Source: Hemileia vastatrix
Taxonomy: Eukaryota > Basidiomycota > Pucciniomycetes > Pucciniales > Zaghouaniaceae
Direction of reading: 5' to 3'
DNA length: 64,000 bases
NCBI GenBank assembly: GCA_030280995.1
Contig: JASXTE010000005.1
Coordinates: 18,739,501-18,803,500 of the forward strand
Positions 53,600-64,000 of the stretch are shown piece after piece. A model generated the notes under the pieces. It did no database searches. It had not been told where the DNA came from and saw only the letters and a program-made list of their open reading frames with translations. Within the stretch, counting starts at the first letter, position 1. Each line of letters begins with the position of its first letter. Made by a program: the position numbers and the translations under genes.

Positions 53600-54545
53600 T
53601 TCACATGCTGAAAAGATGCAGTGTCTTTTTTGTTGCATTAATTTATTTCCATTTCTATGGTTAAAAATGACAGATGGACTACAGGAAAGTAAAATTGTGG
53701 AGAAACTAAGTATAAGAAATAGAATACTAACATCACACTTCATCATTTTCAATGATTTCACCAAAATCTTTTTCAATAATCAAGAATAGTCATATAAGCC
53801 TTGAGCTAGCATCTTGTATGGTCAATCAAAAAGAAGAATAAAAGAATGTGGTGTTAAGAAACAGAAGGTCACACTCTGAAAAGACATGGCGTCCTTTCTG
53901 CTCACTTGAAAGTTTTGAATTGCACCAGTTAATTTGAAAGAAATTAATGAAGTAGAATAGACAGATAAACCTTGAGTTAGAATCTTGTAAGTTCAATCAA
54001 AAAGGAGAAAAAAATAATGTAGTGTTAAGAAACAGCAGGTCATGTGCTGAAAAGATGCAGCATTTTTTCTGCTCACTTGAAAGTTTTCCATTGCATCACT
54101 AAATTTGAAAGAAATTAAAGAGGTAGAATAGTCAGATAAGACTTGAGTTAGAATATTGTATGGTCAATCAAAAAGGAGAAAAAAATAATGTAGTGTTAGG
54201 AAACAACAGGTCAAGTGCTGAAAAGACGAAGCATCTTTTCTGCTCACTTGAAAGTTTTCAATTGAATAAGTAAGTTTGAAAGAAGTTAAAGAGGTAGAAT
54301 AGACAGATAAACCTTCATTTAGCATCTTGTATGTTCAATTAAAAAGAAGAAAAAATGAATTTAGTGTTGAGAAAAGACAGTTCACATGCTGAAAAGACAC
54401 AGCGTCTTTACTGCTCACTTGAAAGTTTTGCATTGCACCAGTAAATTTGAAAGAAATTAATGAGATCTAGCTGACAACATGAACTACAGAAGTTGAAATA
54501 AAGTCCCATGATGGAAAAGATGCTGTGTCTTTTCAGCTCGTGACA
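53600..54545 (+). repeat. 171-bp tandem repeat array with palindromic core
   Basis: Units aligned on CTGAAAAGA start at 53876, 54047, 54218 and 54389, exactly 171 apart. Partial units lie near 53608 and 54513. Each unit has an inverted core GAAAAGAYGCAGCRTCTTTTC followed by CTGCTCACTTGAAAGTTTT and, later, GTAGAATAGACAGATAA. No frame is conserved across the units. Confidence 0.85.
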
Positions 54546-54728
54546 CAATCACAATTCAGGCATAAAAATAATCAAAAAATGTACAAAAAAAATTTGTAAA
54601 AGACTATAAATGTGAAAAAATGTCACATTACCTGAAATAACAATTAAACATTTAAAAAAGTTAAGTAATTTTTTAATGTCCTCATAAGTTTGGCCATTTT
54701 TTATACATTCTGTAATAAATTTTTTTTT

Positions 54729-56001
54729 TTAATTTTCTTGATTTTCCAACTCACAACTTGCCATTTCCCTTTGAAATTCACGGTCTTTTGATTTCTCTGA
54801 GCAAAGATGAACTCTTTCCATCTCCTCTGCCTCAAATCTGGCCTTTTCAAAATTAGATTGAAGCAAAAAAAAAATTTCCACCAAATCTAAGGCCCTTTGA
54901 TCTTTCATTAGCATATGATCAAACTTCATCTTCTCAAAGTCAAGGGCATTTTTTGAAATACAGGATTTTTCTACAAAAAGAGAAATGAAAATAAATTAGT
55001 TATTGAATAAAATATATAGTGACTTATTCTTACTTAGATCTTTTTTTTCAAAAGAAGCATCAAGGGAAGCCAAAGAGCTGGATGAAGTATTACCATTTTT
55101 TAAAAGATGGTTCAATTTTGTTGATGTTGAGGCTTGATACTTTAGTTTGGAATTCGAGCTATAGGGTTCAGGAAGTTCATCTAAAGCAGCTTCCAAAGTG
55201 TGATTCTCATTTATGGGATTGATAATATTTTTTGGAATTTGAGTTTGAGTAGGAGTAGGAGGAGACTAGAAAATAAAGAAAGATAGAAAAATTAGAGAAG
55301 AATCTAAGAAAAAAAATTAAACATACATCAGGCTCTGAGGACTCAGATCTACTCCAAACTAATTGTTCTGCTTGATAGTCAGGATCATCTTTGGCTGAAC
55401 TATGGTGAGAGGATTCAGGGGATTGATCTCCTTCAAGTAAAGGTGTGTCATAAGGATTATAGGAAGGTTTGGATCCAGTGGGTATATCCTTAGTAGTATT
55501 GTGTAGAAGAAAAGGGTTGACATCAACTTGCGAACCAAAAAGAATATCCATTTTTTCATAGTAAGGACAAATGACATTGAGCTTTTTGGAAAAAGTAGTA
55601 ATTCCAATCTCTAAATCCTCATCATTGACACCAAATCCAGTGGAAGTGGAAGCAAAATGAGCCTTTTTATATTTTGATTGATAACTTTTGAACCTCTCCT
55701 TCATTTTCTTAGGAGTGATGTCGATTCTCCCATTCGTTTTTTTCTTTACTTCATTCTCCATCAACAAAAAGCCATTTACCTTTGATGAAGGTGGAGGTCC
55801 AATGCGGGTGGACTTCTCACATCCAAAACATGCATCATAATTTGATTTTTTTTTGATGAAGTTGATGATGACAAGATAATCTTCCTTTTTTAGCTGTCCA
55901 GACTTTGGTTTCTCAGATGAGGGGCTAGCATTATGAGGAGACTTTTGTGATGAATAATTTTTTTGAGATGCCTTTTGAGTGTTTTATTTTTAGGGAGGCA
56001 T
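54729..56001 (-). pseudogene. Harb-3 Myb/SANT-like protein
   Basis: Minus strand from ATG at 56001, then stops after MPP and two codons later, then ASQKNYSSQKSPHNASPSSE, and the core: SGQLKKEDYLVIINFIKKKS, CFGCEKSTRIGPPPSSKVNG, RIDITPKKMKERFKSYQSKY, STGFGVNDEDLEIGI and VICPYYEKMDILFG. An acidic region (55207-55480) and a linker (54996-55196) precede a C-terminal helical exon, KFDHMLMKDQRALDLVEIFF, FEKARFEAEEMERVHLC. Introns are predicted near 55310-55260 and 55020-54970. The core is more intact than in the other copies. A later Met would bypass the early stops, so function cannot be excluded. It is expected to bind the subterminal GCACTT sites. Confidence 0.7.
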
Positions 56002-56269
56002 TATGAAACTGGTATGTTACAAGAAAAGAGATTAAGGAAGAGGTTGAAAAAAACAGGGGAAAAAACATGCCTAGTTAAAATGTCACAATAAAATGTTTAA
56101 ATCTCAGTGAGGATGGAGGAGGGAAGGAGATCAGTGTGTCACATGTGACAGGGATGGTATGGGCAAGTAAGGGATGATGTGGCCAACATGTGGTTGTGAA
56201 AAAAAAAAAGTGCTGATTTGAGGTCAGAACTGACACCCATTTGTGAAATAAGTGACTTATTTTCAAAAT

Positions 56270-56351
56270 TTAAGTGCTGGTTTGTAAGTGCTGATTTGGG
56301 TTGAAATCGGCACTTAAGTTAAGTGCGGATTTGCCAGAACTGACACCCCCT
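56270..56351. repeat. Right subterminal and terminal repeats of Harb-3
   Basis: AAGTGCTGATTTGGG, GGCACTTAA/TTAAGTGCGGATTT palindrome, then the inverted terminal repeat ending CCCCCT at 56351. Confidence 0.75.
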
Positions 56352-56354
56352 ATT

Positions 56355-59300
56355 GTGTGTACTGAACCTCTTATGCAGTTACTGGCCAGCTCTGGACATA
56401 AATCTTTTTAAGCCCACTTCTCTCCATTGTGGTGAAAAAGAGTGGGGGAGGAAAACAAGTATGGTTAAATTTTGACTTAAACTAGCAACACATATTCTGC
56501 TTGAGCTGTGACACATATAAAAAACCTTACATTTTCTATATGTTTTCAGACTTTATCGTTAAATCTTTAATTTCACTACATCTACTTTACTTTAATTGCG
56601 CATTGACTCTAGCAATAGCACAGGCCTCTTGGGTCTATATACTTCCATATCTTGGAAGCTATTTCCCTAACATCCTGATTCCATTTCTAGTTAATGTGTC
56701 TTTTCTCTTTTCTTCTCTTCATTAACTTTACTTTGATAACTATGTGATTTTTCTTGAGCATGTGTTATTTTTAGGTTTTTGATTTTTCACTGCTCAATAT
56801 ATAGCTCAAGATACTTATCTCAAGATTTGATTCTTATATTAATGGTATTTATCATGTTATCTATGATTGACTTTAGTTTGAAATACATTCCACTTACTGG
56901 CAGCCTGATTATATTTCCAGGTTTGTCATGGTGCACTATTCAATAGATAAGGCTTGGGATACTGATTCTGTAAAAACGAGTAATATTAATGTTTTTCTTT
57001 TATCTCTATAATGTTGTTTGATATGTCTATTATGGTTTGTTATATTTCACATTTCCAAGTAAAGCTCGACATGACACTACTAGAGTAACATGTGTTTATT
57101 GTGGCATTCTTGTCATGTGCTATTCACTCATACCTATTTCCATATTAAGTGAGATGTTTACTTATATACCGGGCTTTTCTCTTCCTTTTTGCCTATCTTT
57201 TCTTACTCGCTCAATATTATTATCATTATTTGTGCTGATAGGTTAGATTCAATTATTTCACCTTTTCAATTCATCTTTAATTCTTTTTATTTTATGAATG
57301 TTGTAATTAGGTAACAGCGGCACTAGGCCATTCGCATTAAGTGGGCAGAACAATTAACTGACTTTGTTCATTTACATATTATAAAAGATTATAAAAGTTT
57401 TGAATTTTTTCAGATTCCAAGACTTGAATGTTATATTAAAGGAATAACATTTATAACACACAGAAGTAGTAAATATCTGGTGCACAGTTTTTCTACATTA
57501 TGTTATCTGTAAAATGATAACATCAATGAGGAAACGGAGAATCATGTCTACTAGATTTATAACTCACCTTCAAATATTGAGTTTGTTAGACTAAAAGGAA
57601 TCATTAAAGAAACACCTCTTGTGTGCATGTCAGGATTTTGATTGGGAAGAACCCTTTGTAATTTTTATACACATGTTAAGATAGCTGTGTAGTTCATTAG
57701 CCATGCTAGAAACATAGAGTTTTTTGTTTACTTAGATTACAAATTTATTATTTGTCGACTATCCTTGCCCTTCTAGTACACTTCGCTCTTACTCTGCCCT
57801 CTTTTTATAATTTACTATCTAATGAAAGGCCTCAGTGAAGTTCCCGCTCCGTGATCTTACATCCATAAAAAAGGTACAGGATTTTAACATAGAGATAAAG
57901 TCCTGCCATATGACTACTGCCAGGGTGAGGCTGCAGTGAAGCGCACAGGTTAAACATAGTTTAAAAGTCACATACCAGGTACCTTTACTCTTAATGAAAA
58001 GCTGTATCATACACTTTTTAAAAGCTGTCTATTGTCGGTTAGCGCAAAACCGGATAATACGCAAGTGATTTGCATACTACTTTATGATTGACCGCGCCAA
58101 GGCAGCCCTACTCTCACAAATCTTGAAGCAACTTGTTTTTGGAAAGTAACCATATCTGAAAAATTATCTAATATTCGAAATGGCGGATGTTAAGAATATT
58201 TATCTAGTTTTTCTGGTAGCAATCGAAAAGAGAGTGTATAAGTTTTTAACAAACATTACAAAAATTTTTTATTTAAAATGATGGAATAGTATGATAAAGA
58301 AGTTTACGAGAAGAAAATCTGCTAGATAAAATTTGCGGCAGCAAAAAGAAAAGAAAAAAAAATAGGGCAGTAAGATCAGGAATCTGGAAAATGTTTCGGT
58401 TAGAATTTTTTGATTCTGTGGTTGTCGAAGAAATTCTTACTGTTGCAATGTGCACTGAATGTAACACAAAAATATTCCGTAAACATCAACAAGTGAAAGA
58501 AATTGAATATAATATTTTTCAATGTATCATACAGGGAGAGAATCGAAACATCAAACCAAAGAGAAAAAGCTTCAGCACATTTAACTTAGAACGCTTACAC
58601 TCTTTTTCTCAAAATCTATAGAAAACATTTGATATTTTCTAGAGGACTTCACAATGTTAAATTGATATAGACCTATTTTTTATATTTTGATTAGATTTTC
58701 CATGAAAGTCATGGTAAAAGATAGAGTGAAGTATCTTAGAAATAATTTCCAGTCAGCAACTGCTTCAGCGAGTTAATTTTTTTTTAAATTCATAACCAAA
58801 ATTTGGAAAATGTGATCAATTTTTCAATTGTTTTTAGATTCCTTATTTCCTTTATCTTCAAACAGAAATCAAAAATTTAAATAGTATTGGCGGTTTTTTT
58901 TCTTGTAAATGAGGATATAATTTTTATGGTTGAGAAAACACATTTGATTCCATAGAGTTGAATTTTTACTAGTTGAAGGTGTTTTGCCAGAAAATTTACA
59001 GCGCAGAAATAAAAGATTTACTCAAATTATTTTGATACTCAATTCTAAGAAAGCCAAGTAGAACTGTTACAGCGCAATTTATCTCTTCGTTTTTCATTCA
59101 GAAAAGCACATATAAGGAAAATATTGCGCCGATATCAACATCTATATAATTGCACGGCTATTGAGTCATAATTAAGTATCCAAATTTTCAAGGCATTATC
59201 AAAATATAATACACACCAACACTTCAGTTGTCAGTCTACAAGTTATTCGAAAGTCAAATATCATTCCAACTCTTACTTGAAACCAAATAAACCAGCATAA

Positions 59301-59356
59301 AATTTTATATCCATTATAAGATTGTCATAAACTCCAAGATAACGGCAAACAATCAG
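56355..59356. other. Low-repeat region; possible membrane-protein exons, otherwise nothing recognised
   Basis: No transposon ends or coding domains were recognised. Two hydrophobic frames on the plus strand stand out. The frame 56501-56725 contains HLLYFNCALTLAIAQASWVY and a second hydrophobic run. The frame 57037-57246 contains TRVTCVYCGILVMCYSLIPI followed by further hydrophobic residues. Each could be one or two transmembrane helices, and splice-like cag/ag sites precede the first. A charged 76-codon frame (58391-58621, MFRLEFFDSVVVEEILTVAM) is unplaced. I cannot name a gene. Confidence 0.3.
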
Positions 59357-61401
59357 ATGTGGAACACGCAGAATATCGAAGATGTACTCCAAGACTTTAC
59401 ACACCACCAACCAAGCTTCACGGTAAGTGAAATGTCACATCACAGTCTGAATAACTTTAATTTATAATTATTAAAAATATGTTCTTTAATTAACTTCTTT
59501 TTAATACAAACTCTTTCAAAATGCGCGTATATCTTGCAGAGTCCTAACTTTGATCCAGAAACCAGATTATTTATCCATCCAACACCAGTAGCGTCAGAGC
59601 CAGAGCCAGATACATTGGAAGAAATATCAACACAAACATTACCACCTAATTCACACCAACAAGAACAACCATTTTTCCAACCACAAATACCACTACAATC
59701 CCAACCACAATTACCAGAGTTAGCTACACATACTCAACCACAGGTGACACAGTTTTTCCAACCACAACTATCTGGTTATTCCCCACCTCAATTACCATTA
59801 TTCCCGCAATGCTCCCAACCACAAATACAGAAATTGCCATTACATCACCCACCACAAGTGCCACTTTACTCTTACCCACAAGTACCCCAATCCTTTCATC
59901 CACAGTTGCCATTATATTCGCAATCACAATTACCACAATTTGTTCAGCAACCAGTACCACAGTCTATCCAATCAGCATTTTTTAATGTTCAAGATTGCAA
60001 CGTACAATTATTCAATGAGACACTTCAAGAAAGTGAAGGTTATTCACTATACGCACCGGTAAGTATTTTTTTTCAATAGGTTTTCTTATTCATTTCATTC
60101 AATAGTATTTCTTTAATAATCTTAATCTTTGTCAAAATTTTACACATAAACACTATAATGGAAAATGTACTGAAAAATCTAGATCAACAATGTCGTGAAT
60201 GCCGACTATCCGTTTTCTATTCCACCAACATTTGAGACACCTTTTCCAGACCCATCAAATCAAATAACAACACAATTGAACCCAGCTCTGTCAACCTCAA
60301 TAGAATCCCAACAGTCTAAAGGGATCTCACCACCGAAATCACCACTATTTTCTGAGTCACAACCATCAATATTTACTCCACCAGATTCTCCCAATGATTT
60401 ATCACAAATATCACCAAGTAATCCAACCACAATATTAATGCAGCAGCCACTTCAGCTACCAAATAAAGCACCACAACATACAACAACGCTCTATCCAGAG
60501 CCCCAATTTCACCAAATACAAGTACAAAACTCTTTCACCACGTCAACACTTGAAAAGGCGCAATATCAACGTGATTTATATCCAATCACATCTACACAGT
60601 CTTCTTCTCAACTTTCTCCAACTTGTGATTCGGCTCTTAATTCATATTTGCTACATCAATTTCTAGATAAATTTAAAATTTGCGTGGAAGAAAGCGAAGC
60701 AAATTTAAAGTTAACTAAACCACAAGTGTCTGGTAATCTAGTTTCTCTCAGTTTACCACAAGCTTCAACTTCAGTCGGAAACGTTGAGATGCCACCGATT
60801 GCAAAAAAGAAAAGAGGTAGACCACGTTTAATAAAAGTTCAAGATGTTGTAAGAATTTTTTAACACTTTATGGAGGTTTCATTCATTGATTTTCTTTCAA
60901 AATAAAAGGATAATAATCAAACTGCTCAAGAGTCACAACCAAATAAAGAGAAAACTTCCAATATGCGTAAAAAGAGAGGAAGACCACTGTTACCAGAAGA
61001 TGAAAAATCTGTAAGTCACATATCTTTTACTAAAATCATTGGCTTCTCGTTCTCTGATTAGTTCTTCCATTGTCTTTTTATTTATTTATTTTTTTGAAAA
61101 AGCATAAAAGAAGAATAAACAGAGAAAGTTTAAGGCGAGCACGGGAAAAGAAAAAGGTTCGCAAAAAAATATTTCAAATTGAGTTTTTTTCTCTTTTAAC
61201 TAACATTGATTGATGATTTATCAGGCTGACCCCGAATACCAGAGAATGTTAGCAAGAAAGAAAGAAGAAAAAAAGGTTAGAAAATTTTCGTTTACTTCAA
61301 ATGGTTTTTTTTGCTAATTTATATTTAACTTTCATTTTTTATTTCATTCCATTTTTTAGAACAAGAAAGCATTAAAAAAGGCAAAAAACGAAACTCAATA
61401 A
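59357..61401 (+). CDS. Seven-exon Q/P-rich AT-hook protein (499 aa), apparently intact
   Basis: Exons 59357-59422, 59540-60058, 60183-60848, 60909-61010, 61103-61156, 61225-61275 and 61360-61401 all begin and end on codon boundaries, with GT-AG introns of 60-124 nt, and join into one open frame ending TAA. The start is MWNTQNIEDVLQDF. Residues 23-195 are rich in Gln and Pro with a recurring xPQxPLYSQ-like pattern. Residues 196-400 are Ser/Pro/Gln-rich. Two AT-hook motifs follow, KKKRGRPRL (about 403) and KKRGRPLLP (about 438), then a very basic helical tail (HKRRINRESLRRAREKKK to KKALKKAKNETQ). AT-hooks bind the minor groove of AT-rich DNA, so a nuclear chromatin or transcription role is likely. 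The family is not recognised. The absence of any lesion contrasts with every other gene in the window. Confidence 0.8.
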
Positions 61402-61899
61402 CATCGTTTGATATATTTTCTCCTTGACGTTCTTATTGAAATATATATTTAAGTTGTATAGATGTTTTTATCACTTAGCCCTCTTTTAGAAAATAGTATA
61501 AATTTTTTGAAAATTCTTGATCCACATCAGTACTTATTTCCGTCTGATTTGTAAAAGTTTAAAGGATAAGGCAATCGAAAGAGACAGCGAGATCATTTTA
61601 AAGGGAACATAACCAAGTGAAGTAAAGGTCACTCGGGACCAACAAATGATGAAATTGATGATCAAAACAGTAAACAACAAAAGCAGTAATATCATAATAA
61701 TACAGTTGTACAACTTGTGGTCTATATGTATGTGAAAAGACGATAATGAGATAGTATATAAGTTATCAGATAATATTATGTCAATATAGATCAAACAATA
61801 TAGTGTTCAGATAACAATGTTGTAGTCATATAACAAATAGTGAGAATAGGATCTATGAAGCATAAACTAAGAAGACGAAGGTTTAATCTTAACAAGAAG
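61402..61899. other. Intergenic, no gene seen
   Basis: Probable 3' flank of the AT-hook gene. A minus-strand frame at 61534-61794 has no support. Confidence 0.35.
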
Positions 61900-61901
61900 T
61901 A

Positions 61902-62765
61902 CAGTGGCCGGACAGAAATTTTCACCCGGTGCATGCATAATCCAGGTTATCGGCCTTTTTCTTCTTCTTCCTAACACCACCACCATTGCTACTCACGCCT
62001 CAAGATCATACTAATTTTATGAGTTACCTTTCACATTTTGGTAATTTGTCCTTTCTTTCTCTTTTCTTGCCAAACTGACTCATTAATCTCTTATCCAATA
62101 TTTACCTTTTTTTCCGCTTTTCACTCAAACTACGACAGGGTCCTCAGCTCGCAAACGACATCTCATCCATGAAATGAAGATCACAATAGTTAAACCATCT
62201 ACATACTATTCCAATTAAAACACAATCTGTGCTCCTGGCACAATCCAATCACATTATTCAAGCCTTGTTGCAAACACATGAAAACCCCTCAAAAATATAG
62301 TTTTGTAATTTTATCACCCAATGACAGTTCCTGCTATGTTTAATGCCTTTAAATAGGCTTGGAATGGATTTTCCGACCATATTTCGAAAAACTTGATTGC
62401 ATCTTTGCTTTCAAAGGTGCAAGTTGCCAGGGAAGCAAACAGTAAAGCTACATCTTGCTGATGCTTTTTTTGCTCAATTTTGTCCACTTTTCACCAATCT
62501 TTTTTGCTCAATGCTCATACCAACCCCATCCCTTTCATTAAGGAAAAGGATAGACTTGTCAACTTGCTCGTTGTCGATTTCAAGAATGATGTTTTTTCAA
62601 AAAATGTAATCTTTCTACGAATTGGTGTCCGGCTTAGTTTATTTTGTGACAGTCCTATTCTACATGGTCGTATGAGTTAGAAATGTACAAGCTCATGTCT
62701 GTAGAGTGAATATTAAGGGATTTATGAGGAAAAAAAAACAGGTGGAAATTATTGTCCGGCCACTG
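61902..62765. mobile_element. Tc1/mariner-type non-autonomous element
   Basis: Inverted ends CAGTGGCCGGACAGAAATTT (left) and the complement of CAGTGGCCGGACAATAATTT (right), flanked by TA on each side (61900-61901, 62766-62767). That is the TA target duplication of the Tc1/mariner superfamily. 864 bases; frames inside (62397-62609, 62480-62680) show no D-D-E/D transposase motifs, so it is a deletion derivative or MITE. Confidence 0.88.
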
Positions 62766-62767
62766 TA

Positions 62768-62987
62768 CCTTTACAACAATTAAATAGTCTTGTGAGTAGA
62801 GAAATATGTTAAATGAAACTTCTTATTTAGTTATTACATTCTCAGTGTTACGTACCTGTGCTTAAAACTTTTTGTGTCTTAGCTTCGAAATCTTTTTGTT
62901 CCGTGTGTGTATATTTTTAATTATCATGTGAAGTAGCCTTGTGCACTGAGTAGATGAAAGGAGATGTTCCTGTATCCCTTGTTTCGC
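62768..62987. other. No gene seen
   Basis: AT-rich spacer between the mariner element and the 203-bp repeat. Confidence 0.3.
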
Positions 62988-63452
62988 ATCTCCTTTTATC
63001 CTCTTATTTTTTCTTTTCACTCGCACTCTTGTCTTTTCTATTTTTACTCATTATCATTTCTATTTATCTTTAGTTTCTTTATCTCAGCGCTGCCTCACTC
63101 AACTATAGACTATGTCTAATCTTATTGACTTTATCGTATAACGTTTCAGGTTCAGGTATTTTATGTTAGTCTGCTCTTCTGCTGCAATGAATCTCCTTTT
63201 ATCCTCTTCTTTTTTCTTTTCACTCGCACTCTTGTCTTTTCTATTTTTACACATTATCATTTCTATTTATCTTTAGTTTCTTTATCTCAGCAATGCCTCA
63301 CTCAAGTATAGACTTTGTCTAATCTTCTTGACTTTATCGTATAACATTTCAGGTTCAGTTGTTTTATTTTCTTTATCTCAGCGCTGCCTCACTCAAGTAT
63401 AGACTTTGTCTAATCTTATTGACTTTATCCTATAACATTTCTGGTTCAGATT
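62988..63452. repeat. 203-bp tandem repeat, two and a half copies
   Basis: ATCTCCTTTTATCCTCTT starts copies at 62988 and 63191, and TTTCTTTATCTCAGC recurs at 63074, 63277 and 63368, the last giving a partial third copy. No reading frame. Confidence 0.85.
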
Positions 63453-63854
63453 AAAAAAATAAAGGGAGTAAATAGCTCACATTCATAAGTAGCATGTGTC
63501 AGTGACAGTGTATGTATAACAATCCCAATATTGTGCAAAAAAAAACAACCAAAAATACCCTCCATAATCTCCTCTTCCCCCTCAAATAAAATAAAATGAA
63601 ATGGACTCACAAAAACTGATAGGCAACCCAGTTTTATTGTTTCCTATGCACCAGAGGTGCAAGATGAGGAAGAAGTTAGAATCTGAAAAATTGAAGCAAG
63701 GTAACTCTAGTTATCTTATGAAAAGGAGTGAGGGAGAGACTGACTTCTCAAAAACAACACAACACAATGCAGTCAAATACATAAACATTGAGACAAAAAT
63801 AAAAACTTCCAAAAATTTATTAATAGCCCAAATTTTGTGCTTTAGTATTTATTT
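63453..63854. other. No gene seen
   Basis: AT-rich, with a C-rich patch near 63560-63580. Nothing supportable. Confidence 0.3.
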
Positions 63855-63976
63855 CAACATCTACTATTCATTTTTGTGTCAATTGTGTTTATTTCTATGT
63901 TGTTTCACCCCTCTTCAACATCTACTATTCATTTTTGTGTCAATTGTGTTTATTTCTATGTTGTTTCACCCCTCTT
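63855..63976. repeat. 61-bp tandem duplication
   Basis: Two essentially identical copies starting CAACATCTACTATTC at 63855 and 63916, each ending TTTCACCCCTCTT. Confidence 0.9.
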
Positions 63977-64000
63977 CATCATCTGAGTTGAAAGAGAAGT

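Larger units (their letters stand above)
49870..56351 (+). mobile_element. Harb-3: Harbinger element missing its left terminus
   Basis: The right end is the complement of AGGGGGTGTCAGTTCTGG at 56351, followed by ATT (56352-56354). Subterminal AAATC.GCACTT repeats and TGTCACATGTGACA (56137) precede it. On the left only subterminal sequence remains. It encodes a transposase (+), 2OG-A (-), two repeat arrays and a SANT-like gene (-). It has no 2OG-B. Same family as Harb-4. Confidence 0.85.

Noticed and set aside
57819..58010. Minus-strand 63-codon hydrophobic frame
   Set aside because: It is isolated and opposite in strand to the neighbouring hydrophobic frames, with no splice or homology support.
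62397..62680. Frames inside the mariner-type element
   Set aside because: No transposase motifs and too short; treated as non-coding MITE interior.

Overview
The window is eukaryotic, AT-rich and dominated by transposable elements. Short GT-AG introns (about 50-120 nt), PIF/Harbinger elements that carry TET-like 2-oxoglutarate/Fe(II) dioxygenases, and chromodomain Ty3/gypsy retrotransposons fit a basidiomycete, most likely a repeat-rich rust fungus (Pucciniales). That placement is an inference from gene families, not from a marker gene. No bacterial-type operon, rRNA, tRNA or CRISPR was found.

Layout. 1-1854: a decayed transposase of the plant-type HARBI1 lineage. 1855-8293: Harbinger element Harb-1. 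8294-10093: AT-rich repeats, a foldback element and a 200-bp MITE. 10097-31420: Harb-2, a 21-kb element flanked by ATT direct repeats. It contains later insertions: a solo LTR (14665-15555), a degenerate solo LTR (15770-17258), a complete gag-only LTR retrotransposon (19829-25352, target duplication ACGG) and another Harbinger element, Harb-4 (26016-29761, target duplication ATT). 31421-48273: gypsy element G1, with a foreign-looking 5' end and a 3' LTR split by a younger complete gypsy element G2 (38202-47930, target duplication CTCAT, 1502-bp LTRs with about ten differences by eye). 48274-56351: the tail of a fifth Harbinger copy (Harb-5) joined head-to-tail to Harb-3. 56355-64000: low-repeat sequence with the one convincing intact host gene, a seven-exon Q/P-rich AT-hook protein (59357-61401), then a Tc1/mariner-type MITE and two small tandem repeats.

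The Harbinger copies share one plan: a DDE transposase at one end, a Myb/SANT-like DNA-binding protein with a coiled-coil tail at the other pointing inward, and between them one or two dioxygenase genes. One (2OG-A) follows the transposase on the opposite strand, and one (2OG-B) faces the SANT gene. Each copy also carries its own array of hairpin-forming tandem repeats, unrelated in sequence between copies. All visible transposase and gypsy polyprotein genes carry stops or frameshifts. The dioxygenase 2OG-A keeps its metal-binding and 2OG-binding residues in both copies seen. The main biological point is the recurrent linkage of a Harbinger transposase, a SANT protein and two TET-like dioxygenases inside single elements.
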